A stretch of 5,118 bases of DNA, taken from positions 1 to 5,118 of the forward strand of contig QIFF01000361.1 of assembly GCA_003230635.1 (NCBI GenBank), written 5' to 3'. The translations under genes and the position numbers were made by a program. Each line of letters begins with the position of its first letter. The stretch's first letter is position 1. Positions 1-5,118 of this stretch are shown piece by piece. Under the pieces are notes generated by a model. That model was not told the DNA's origin and did no database searches. It worked only from the letters and a program-made list of their open reading frames with translations. Source of the DNA: a bacterium. Lineage in GTDB: Bacteria; SZUA-182.

Positions 1-162
1 TTAAAAGTCGGGATTTGCGGGGAACACGGCGGGGAACCCTCCTCGGTGGAATTCTGCCACCGGGTAGGACTGGACTATGTCAGCTGCTCCCCCTACCGCA
101 TACCCATCGCCCGCCTGGCCGCCGCCCATGCCAAGCTGAAAGAAAACACAAGGGTATCTTGA
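1..162 (+). CDS. ppdK: Pyruvate phosphate dikinase, C-terminal end (partial)
   Basis: Frame 1 is open from the window edge to a TGA at 160-162 and gives the last 53 residues of the protein. PpdK interconverts ATP + pyruvate + Pi and AMP + PEP + PPi in the cytoplasm. The fragment is the end of the C-terminal TIM-barrel PEP/pyruvate-binding domain. It opens with GICGEHGG, whose Cys (residue 6 here, nt 16-18) matches the catalytic acid/base cysteine of the family, followed by the [19 protein letters not shown] stretch and a final [10 protein letters not shown] helix, all typical of the extreme PpdK C-terminus. PEP synthase and enzyme I of the PTS share the fold, but the ending fits PpdK best. 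The 5' part lies outside the window. No clear terminator follows. gyrA begins 470 bases downstream with its own promoter, so the two are probably separate transcription units. Confidence 0.93.
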   Translation, partial: LKVGICGEHGGEPSSVEFCHRVGLDYVSCSPYRIPIARLAAAHAKLKENTRVS

Positions 163-352
163 AAAATTAGAATTTTCATTCAAGATCAAGGCATGCGAAA
201 AATTTAACCGCAGGCATATGTTTGATATTCCGAGGATTAAGTTTTGAGCATAACGCAGATATTGGGCGAAAAGGCCATTTTTCAAGGTGCCCACAAGGTT
301 GATGTTGTAAGGTGCCCGTAAGTCTATATTGAGTTTGGGGGATACATTTGAT

Positions 353-429
353 GTTTCGGTCTGTCCTCAGGCCGAAACCAGTAAGGGGTGCGATGCCCTT
401 CAAGCTTTCGGCTTGAGACAAGCCGAAAG
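353..429. repeat. Cluster of three short palindromes (TTTCGGCTTG family)
   Basis: There are two related hairpins with a weaker one between them. The first (353-378) has 11-base arms GTTTCGGTCTG / CAGGCCGAAAC around a TCCT loop, with one T-for-C difference that still allows G-T pairing. The third (405-429) has perfect 11-base arms CTTTCGGCTTG / CAAGCCGAAAG around AGA. Between them, AAGGG / CCCTT at 383-400 forms a shorter stem. A further copy of the same family lies 3 kb away at 3383-3408. Neither hairpin is followed by a T-run, so they are not typical intrinsic terminators. They look like dispersed short palindromic repeats. Confidence 0.75.
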
Positions 430-481
430 ATCTAAACATAAAAAGGTGTTACTTCTACAAATCGGATATCCCAAGCCTTAT

Positions 482-505
482 TCGCGGCAGGGATGCCGCT
501 CCTAC
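482..505 (-). repeat. REP-like element with GTAG head
   Basis: On the minus strand this reads GTAG, then GAGCGGCA, a short loop and TGCCGCGA. The perfect 6-base stem is GCGGCA (484-489) / TGCCGC (494-499) with loop GGGA. A GTAG tetranucleotide immediately 5' of an imperfect GC-rich palindrome is the known layout of REP sequences mobilised by REP-associated tyrosine transposases (RAYT/TnpA-REP). No such transposase is in the window, so mobilisation would have to act in trans. Confidence 0.6.
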
Positions 506-552
506 CAGTTGCAATTGCTGCTATTTTTCAACGCATTCCCATAGTATTTTCC

Positions 553-581
553 TTGACTTATGAACCATTTTCTGGGATAAT
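553..581 (+). promoter_or_regulatory. Sigma70-type promoter of gyrA
   Basis: TTGACT (553-558) matches the -35 consensus in five of six positions. GATAAT (576-581) matches the -10 consensus in five of six. They are 17 bases apart, the optimal spacing. TGG directly before the -10 also provides an extended -10 (TGn). Transcription would start near 588, leaving a leader of about 45 bases before the gyrA ATG. I saw no operator motif in or around it. Confidence 0.8.
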
Positions 582-621
582 GAAAGCTGTTAAATTATCT
601 TATTTAGCACAAGCAATATCT

Positions 622-627
622 GAGGAG
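622..627 (+). promoter_or_regulatory. Ribosome binding site of gyrA
   Basis: GAGGAG lies 5 bases before the ATG at 633 but only 2 bases before the in-frame TTG at 630. Spacing therefore favours ATG 633 as the true start. Confidence 0.75.
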
Positions 628-632
628 AATTG

Positions 633-3065
633 ATGCCAGAGAGCCAGCGCATTCCGGTAAATATTGAAGATGAGATGAAGGTTTCCTACCTGGATTACGC
701 CATGAGCGTGATTGCGGGCCGAGCCCTGCCTGATGTGCGCGACGGGCTAAAACCCGTGCACAGGCGCATTCTTTACGCCATGTATGAACTGGGCTTGCTC
801 TGGAATAAGCCTTTCAAGAAATCGGCCCGGGTGGTAGGTGAGGTTTTGGGTAAATTCCATCCCCACGGGGATATAGCGGTTTATGACGCCCTCACCCGCA
901 TGGTGCAGGATTTTTCCCTGCGTTATCCCCTGGTTGACGGCCAGGGCAACTTCGGCTCCACGGATGGGGATTCCCCGGCTGCCATGCGTTATACCGAGGT
1001 GCGCCTGGCAGCGGTTAGTGAGCAGATGCTGCTGGATATTGACAAGCAGACGGTGGATTTTGCCCCCAACTTTGATGAGTCATTAGAGGAGCCTACCGTG
1101 CTGCCGGCCAAGCTGCCGAACCTGTTGATTAACGGTTCCTCGGGGATTGCGGTGGGTATGGCCACCAACATTCCGCCCCACAACCTGGCTGAGATAATAG
1201 AGGGGGTGCTTATGCTGATTGACAATCCCCTGACGGAAGTCTCCCAGTTGATGCAGGTAATCAAGGGGCCGGATTTTCCCACCGGGGCCTTTATTTACGG
1301 TCACAAGGGTATCAAGGACGCTTACACCACCGGCCGCGGCCTGGTTCAGTTACGCGCCAGGGCTAATATTGAGGAGCACAAGGAACGGGCCAGGATTGTG
1401 GTTACCGAAATCCCCTACCAGGTAAACAAGGCCCGCCTGGTGGAAAAGATCGCTGGGCTGGTCAAGGAAAAAAAACTGGAGGGAATTGCCGACCTGCGGG
1501 ATGAGTCCGACCGCGAGGGCACCCGGGTGGTAATTGAGTTAAAACGCAATGAAATAGCCCAGGTTATTCTCAACAAGCTGTATAAACTTACCCCCATGCA
1601 GACCACCTTTGGGGTGAACATGCTGGCTATAGTGGATAAGCAGCCGCGTCTCTTGACCCTCAACGAAATACTCCTGCTGTATATTAAGCACCGGCGGGAG
1701 GTGGTGGAGCGGCGCACCCGCTTTGAGTTGGCCAAGGCCGAGGCGCGCCTGCACCTCCTGGAGGGGCTGAAAATCGCCCTGGACAACCTGGATGAGGTAA
1801 TCGCCCTGATTAAAAAGTCTTCTTCCCCACAGGAGGCCTGCCAGGGTTTGATGAGCCGTTTTGAGCTTACCAAAATCCAGGCCCAGGCCATCCTGGAGAT
1901 GCGCCTGCAGCGCCTGACCGCCCTGGAACAGGACAAAATCCACATTGAGCACACCAAGTTATTGATGGAAATCGCCCGCCTGCAGGCCATTCTGGACAGT
2001 GAGCCCCTGCTGCTGAGCATTATCAAAGAGGAACTGCTGGCGATCAAGGAAAAATATGCCAATCCGCGCCAGACGGCAATTCTCCCCCGGGAGGCCGAGC
2101 TTACCCTGGAGGATTTGATTGTGGATGAAGAGGCGGTGGTAATTATCACTCATCAGGGCTATATCAAGCGCAATCCCCTGCGCCTTTACCGCCTGCAAAA
2201 AAGAAGCGGGCAGGGAATGCGGGGGGTAACTACCAAGGAAACGGATTTTGTGGAACATCTTTTCGTTTGCTCCACCCATGCCTACCTGCTCTTTTTCAGC
2301 GATATGGGGCGTGTTTACTGGCTTAAAGTCTATGCGCTGCCGGAGGCCGGCCGCCAGGCTAAGGGAACGGCGATTGTCAATCTGCTGCCCTTGGCCCCTG
2401 GAGAAAAAATCAGCGCGGTGGTTCCCATTCGCGAGTTTGTTGAGGATAAGTATCTGGTGATGGCCACCAAGCGGGGAACGATTAAAAAAAGCCCCCTGAG
2501 CGCTTACAGCCGCCCGCGCAGCGGGGGAATTATCGCCCTTGATTTGCTGGAGGGCGACCGCTTGATCAGCGTTAAAATGAGCGACGGGGAACAAGAAATC
2601 TTTCTGGGCACCCGCCTGGGGCGGAGCATTCATTTTAGGGAGTCCGATGCGCGCAGTATGGGGCGGGTGGCCCGCGGGGTGCGGGGGATTCGCCTGGCCC
2701 CCAAAGATGAGGTGGTGGGCATGGAGGTAGTCAATCCCGACAGCACCATTCTCACCGTTACCGAAAACGGGTACGGCAAACAGACCCTGCTCAAGAGATA
2801 CCCCCTCATTCACCGGGCCGGCAGCGGGGTAATTAACATCAAGATCAGCAAAAGAAACGGGGCAGTGGTGGGGATTAAACAAACCTCACCGGAAGACACA
2901 ATAATGCTGATCACCGCCCAGGGCACCATAATCTGGATGGCGGTAAATGAAATCTCCACTATCGGGCGCTCTACCCAGGGGGTAAGGCTCCAGAACCTGG
3001 GGGAAGGCGACAAGGTAGTAGCCATTGCCCACCTGGCGGAAAAAGACGAAGAAATCCCGGAATAG
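633..3065 (+). CDS. gyrA: DNA gyrase subunit A
   Basis: This 810-residue protein (811 if TTG 630 were used) is the DNA-cleaving and rejoining subunit of gyrase, the type IIA topoisomerase that negatively supercoils DNA as an A2B2 complex with GyrB. The N-terminus ([38 protein letters not shown]) is classic GyrA. The catalytic Tyr is in RYTEVRL (nt 990-992, residue 120 from ATG), after GQGNFGS and [11 protein letters not shown]. The cleavage core runs to roughly residue 485. The rest is a six-bladed beta-pinwheel for DNA wrapping, with blade repeats visible near [46 protein letters not shown] and TQGVRLQNL. Full length and pinwheel support GyrA over ParC, but the GyrA box is divergent (QKRSGQG, nt 2196-2216, instead of QRRGGKG). 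The position of E. coli Ser83 is Ile (ATA, 873-875). The Asp87 equivalent is kept. It has its own promoter and Shine-Dalgarno, and gyrB is not adjacent. Confidence 0.95.
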   Translation: MPESQRIPVNIEDEMKVSYLDYAMSVIAGRALPDVRDGLKPVHRRILYAMYELGLLWNKPFKKSARVVGEVLGKFHPHGDIAVYDALTRMVQDFSLRYPLVDGQGNFGSTDGDSPAAMRYTEVRLAAVSEQMLLDIDKQTVDFAPNFDESLEEPTVLPAKLPNLLINGSSGIAVGMATNIPPHNLAEIIEGVLMLIDNPLTEVSQLMQVIKGPDFPTGAFIYGHKGIKDAYTTGRGLVQLRARANIEEHKERARIVVTEIPYQVNKARLVEKIAGLVKEKKLEGIADLRDESDREGTRVVIELKRNEIAQVILNKLYKLTPMQTTFGVNMLAIVDKQPRLLTLNEILLLYIKHRREVVERRTRFELAKAEARLHLLEGLKIALDNLDEVIALIKKSSSPQEACQGLMSRFELTKIQAQAILEMRLQRLTALEQDKIHIEHTKLLMEIARLQAILDSEPLLLSIIKEELLAIKEKYANPRQTAILPREAELTLEDLIVDEEAVVIITHQGYIKRNPLRLYRLQKRSGQGMRGVTTKETDFVEHLFVCSTHAYLLFFSDMGRVYWLKVYALPEAGRQAKGTAIVNLLPLAPGEKISAVVPIREFVEDKYLVMATKRGTIKKSPLSAYSRPRSGGIIALDLLEGDRLISVKMSDGEQEIFLGTRLGRSIHFRESDARSMGRVARGVRGIRLAPKDEVVGMEVVNPDSTILTVTENGYGKQTLLKRYPLIHRAGSGVINIKISKRNGAVVGIKQTSPEDTIMLITAQGTIIWMAVNEISTIGRSTQGVRLQNLGEGDKVVAIAHLAEKDEEIPE

Positions 3066-3135
3066 CGCCGTTGCTAAACTCAGTGGCAAGGACTGGAATT
3101 CTTATCAGTAAGCCCTTCCGGGAGTGAATCACCCA

Positions 3136-3145
3136 TTGGTATAAC
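3136..3145 (+). promoter_or_regulatory. Possible extended -10 promoter before the accessory insert
   Basis: TTGGTATAAC contains TGG plus TATAAC (3140-3145), a five-of-six -10 match with an extended -10. At 16-18 bases upstream only a poor -35 candidate exists (TTCCGG). If active, it would start transcription near 3152, just ahead of the antitoxin remnant, and could run on into the RuvB-HNH gene. The call is weak because the -35 is poor. Confidence 0.35.
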
Positions 3146-3162
3146 ATCTTGGGCGCAGAAAG

Positions 3163-3426
3163 ATAAAAACAGCCATATCAATTCCTGACAATTTATTTGC
3201 CGCAGTGGAGAAAACAGCTAAAAAGTTAAATCTCTCTCGCAGTCAGCTCTTTGTTGTAGCAGTGAGGGATTACCTTGCCAAACAAAATAACAAGGAATTA
3301 CTGGAAGCCCTAAATGAGGCCTATTCGGAAGAGGACACCAGGAAAGAGCTAGAATTAAAAAAACAGACTAAAAAATATTGGTCTTTCGGCTTGTCCTCAA
3401 GCCGAAAGTACCAATGGCCACGGTAG
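3163..3426 (+). pseudogene. Ribbon-helix-helix (MazE/CopG-like) antitoxin remnant
   Basis: The frame reads KTAISIPDNLFAAVEKTAKK, then LNLSRSQLFVVAVRDYLAKQ. This is the N-terminal beta-strand plus two helices of ribbon-helix-helix antitoxins, which bind operator DNA as dimers and neutralise a MazF-type toxin through the C-terminus. Where such proteins have their initiator Met there is ATA (3163-3165). The frame is closed upstream by a TAA at 3142-3144, and no ATG, GTG or TTG lies between. The first usable start, GTG 3205, would remove the DNA-contacting strand and has no good Shine-Dalgarno. The C-terminus after KKYW is encoded by the palindrome at 3383-3408 (SFGLSSSRK) and ends at TAG 3424-3426, so the toxin-binding tail is probably altered. 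No toxin gene follows: the RuvB-HNH start is 38 bases on. I infer a decayed antitoxin. Use of a non-standard ATA start cannot be excluded. Confidence 0.6.
3383..3408. repeat. Short palindrome copy inside the antitoxin 3' end
   Basis: Perfect 11-base arms CTTTCGGCTTG / CAAGCCGAAAG surround a TCCT loop. Flanking GGT (3380-3382) and ACC (3410-3412) extend the stem past a one-base bulge. It has the same arms as the copy at 405-429 and the same loop as the copy at 353-378. It lies between the antitoxin body and the RuvB-HNH start, so in a shared transcript it would fold as a stem about 55 bases before that start codon. Confidence 0.75.
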
Positions 3427-3455
3427 CCAAAATTTTAGAGAGACTTCCAAAGACT

Positions 3456-3460
3456 GGAGG
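3456..3460 (+). promoter_or_regulatory. Ribosome binding site deciding the RuvB-HNH start
   Basis: GGAGG sits 4 bases before ATG 3465. Other in-frame starts further upstream (ATG 3414, TTG 3378) lack a comparable site, and TTG 3378 would place the palindrome inside the protein. ATG 3465 also begins right where RuvB-type homology begins, so it is preferred. Confidence 0.65.
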
Positions 3461-3464
3461 CCTT

Positions 3465-4409
3465 ATGTCTGAAAAACTTGCCAATCTTCCGGGTTTTGAT
3501 GATTTTATTGGTCAAGAAAAAGTTAAACAAAGGATGCAGGTTTATGTTGAATCAGCTAAGATTAGAGAAGCCCCTTTATATCATACCCTGTTTGTTGGCC
3601 CTTCTGGTTTAGGCAAGAAAACAATGGCCTACATAATTACCAATGAATTAGGGGTGAATTTTCGAATTAGCTCTGCTTCTTATATTGAACGAGTGGGCGA
3701 CATGGCTGCCATATTAACCAACTTAAACGAGCGAGATATTCTTTTTATAGAAGATATGCATCGGATAAACAAATATGTAGAAGAAATTCTCCCCCGGGCC
3801 ATGAAAGACTTCCAACTTGACATAGTTATTGGGCAAGGAGAATCAGCAAGATCCATCCTTTTAGATTTACCTAATTTCACTCTGATAGGCTCTACTTCTA
3901 AAAGGAAATTGTTGTCTCATTCTTTATTGGAACAGTTTGGAATCATTGAAGAATTTGTACCTTTTTCCATAGAAGAATTACAACAAATAATTTTAATCGA
4001 GGATAAGGTGCTTGATATTCAAATCGAACCTGAGGCTGCGTTTAAGATTGCTGAATTTTCTAATGGAACGCCTAAAATAGCCCTTCGTCTGCTAAAGCAA
4101 ATCAGGGATTTCGCTATAGTAAAAAACGAAACTGTAATTAATGAACAACTGGTTGCCAGTTGCATTAAGGTTTTGGGTATAGATGGTGTATCTTTAGCTT
4201 CCAATCCCGAAAAAAACTCAAGATTTATTCCCGAAAATGTGCGGAATAAGGTTTGGCGGAGGGATAAAGGTAAATGTGTTCAGTGTGAAACCAATAAAAA
4301 CCTAGAATTTGATCATATTATTCCTTTCTCAAAAGGGGGATCAAATACTGCAAGAAACTTGCAGTTACTTTGCGAAAAATGCAATCGGGAGAAATACAAT
4401 AAAATATAA
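3465..4409 (+). CDS. RuvB-like AAA+ protein fused to a C-terminal HNH endonuclease
   Basis: This 314-residue protein has two parts. Residues 9-240 follow RuvB, the hexameric motor of Holliday-junction branch migration: FDDFIGQEKVK (11-21), P-loop GPSGLGKKT (45-53), ITNELGVN, GDMAAILTNL, Walker B region DILFIEDMHR (91-100), EEIL..AM.DF.LDIVIG (106-123), SARSILLDLPNFTLIG (127-142), and small-domain GTPKIALRLL (201-210). The RuvB winged helix expected after about residue 240 is absent. Residues 253-314 form an HNH nuclease: C271 and C274, D283-H284, N298, C303 and C306, N307. The ATPase site departs from RuvB: K52 where Thr/Ser binds Mg, ED for DE in Walker B (96-97), GSTSK for GATTR (142-146), LLEQFG for LRDRFG (154-159, arginine finger lost), and K204 for sensor-2 Arg. 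I infer weak or no ATP hydrolysis with an intact nuclease. It is AT-rich compared with gyrA and alaS, which suggests transfer. Exact role unknown; DNA processing at junctions, defence, or a selfish nuclease are all possible. Confidence 0.85.
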   Translation: MSEKLANLPGFDDFIGQEKVKQRMQVYVESAKIREAPLYHTLFVGPSGLGKKTMAYIITNELGVNFRISSASYIERVGDMAAILTNLNERDILFIEDMHRINKYVEEILPRAMKDFQLDIVIGQGESARSILLDLPNFTLIGSTSKRKLLSHSLLEQFGIIEEFVPFSIEELQQIILIEDKVLDIQIEPEAAFKIAEFSNGTPKIALRLLKQIRDFAIVKNETVINEQLVASCIKVLGIDGVSLASNPEKNSRFIPENVRNKVWRRDKGKCVQCETNKNLEFDHIIPFSKGGSNTARNLQLLCEKCNREKYNKI

Positions 4410-4427
4410 CCAGCAGTAAATTTTTGT

Positions 4428-4448
4428 GTAGTCGGGAACCCTTCCCGA
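4428..4448 (+). repeat. REP-like hairpin with GTAG head
   Basis: GTAG (4428-4431) is followed by TCGGGA (4432-4437), loop ACCCT and TCCCGA (4443-4448), a perfect 6-base stem. It starts 19 bases after the RuvB-HNH stop. The T-run lies before the stem, not after it, so it is not a good intrinsic terminator for that gene, though the hairpin could protect the mRNA 3' end. Confidence 0.6.
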
Positions 4449-4457
4449 TACAAGTTA

Positions 4458-5118
<661 letters not shown>

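Larger units (their letters stand above)
163..629. other. ppdK-gyrA intergenic region
   Basis: This 467-base stretch has no believable gene. Short open frames on either strand are built mostly from repeat sequence and have no recognisable domain or ribosome binding site. From 163 to about 350 it is AT-rich and I see no gene, RNA or confident terminator. It contains a 9-base direct repeat, AAGGTGCCC, at 284-292 and 309-317 (period 25). From 353 to 505 it is filled with hairpins listed separately, and from 553 to 629 it carries the gyrA promoter, leader and Shine-Dalgarno. Confidence 0.7.

Noticed and set aside
1..439. Minus-strand open frames opposite the ppdK end and in the spacer
   Set aside because: One is the antisense of PpdK coding sequence and the other reads through the palindromes. 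Neither has protein-like features or a start context.
353..505. CRISPR array
   Set aside because: Repeats are palindromes with differing sequences and irregular spacing, with no regular spacers and no cas genes.
329..544. Open frame of 71 codons on the plus strand in the ppdK-gyrA spacer
   Set aside because: It is made largely of the hairpin repeats, has no Shine-Dalgarno and no recognisable domain, and runs through the REP element.
1415..2882. Long minus-strand open frames inside gyrA (244 and 307 codons)
   Set aside because: These are antisense shadows of a strongly conserved gyrA frame in GC-rich DNA. Their translations are low-complexity and show no family resemblance.
3066..3130. Rho-independent terminator after gyrA
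   Set aside because: Only short weak complementarities (for example TTGC/GCAA and CCC/GGG) and no T-tract.
3378..3464. N-terminal extension of the RuvB-HNH protein from TTG 3378 or ATG 3414
   Set aside because: The extension is partly palindrome-encoded, lacks a good ribosome binding site and has no RuvB-like residues. GGAGG before ATG 3465 is a better start.
3465..4409. Genuine housekeeping ruvB
   Set aside because: It lacks the C-terminal winged helix, has lost the arginine finger and canonical Walker residues, carries an HNH domain, and is not next to ruvA or ruvC.
4432..4448. Intrinsic terminator of the RuvB-HNH gene
   Set aside because: The stem is real but is followed by ATACAAG, not a T-run. 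The T-run is upstream of the stem. The GTAG head fits a REP element better.

Overview
The window is bacterial and all genes read left to right. Three housekeeping genes form the backbone: the 3' end of pyruvate phosphate dikinase (1-162), a complete DNA gyrase subunit A (633-3065), and the 5' end of alanyl-tRNA synthetase (4615 to the window edge). PpdK points to a bacterium that interconverts pyruvate and PEP with ATP/Pi, which is common in anaerobes. I cannot assign a phylum from sequence reading alone. The dense short palindromic repeats between genes look like those of an environmental or uncultivated lineage, but that is an impression only.

Layout. 163-629 is a spacer that holds a cluster of hairpins (353-429), a REP-like element with a GTAG head on the minus strand (482-505), and a strong sigma70-type promoter (553-581) driving gyrA. 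gyrA follows a good Shine-Dalgarno. 3066-4614, between gyrA and alaS, is an accessory insert. It starts with a remnant of a ribbon-helix-helix (MazE/CopG-like) antitoxin that has no usable start codon, no toxin partner, and a C-terminus rewritten by a short palindrome. Next comes a 314-residue gene, AT-rich compared with its flanks. The insert ends in a roughly 180-bp block of REP-like hairpins reaching to within 10 bases of the alaS start.

The most interesting item is the 314-residue protein at 3465-4409. Residues 1 to about 240 are clearly RuvB-derived (the Holliday-junction branch-migration AAA+ motor). The RuvB C-terminal winged-helix DNA-binding domain is missing, and an HNH endonuclease domain with a full metal/catalytic residue set stands in its place. 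The ATPase centre looks damaged at several independent positions (Walker A, Walker B, sensor 1, arginine finger, sensor 2), while the RuvB beta-hairpin known to contact RuvA is almost unchanged. One reading is a RuvB-like scaffold that brings a nuclease to RuvA-bound junctions. Defence, selfish-element or decaying-gene explanations remain open.

The gyrase gene also has two points of note: isoleucine at the quinolone-determining serine position and a divergent GyrA box.
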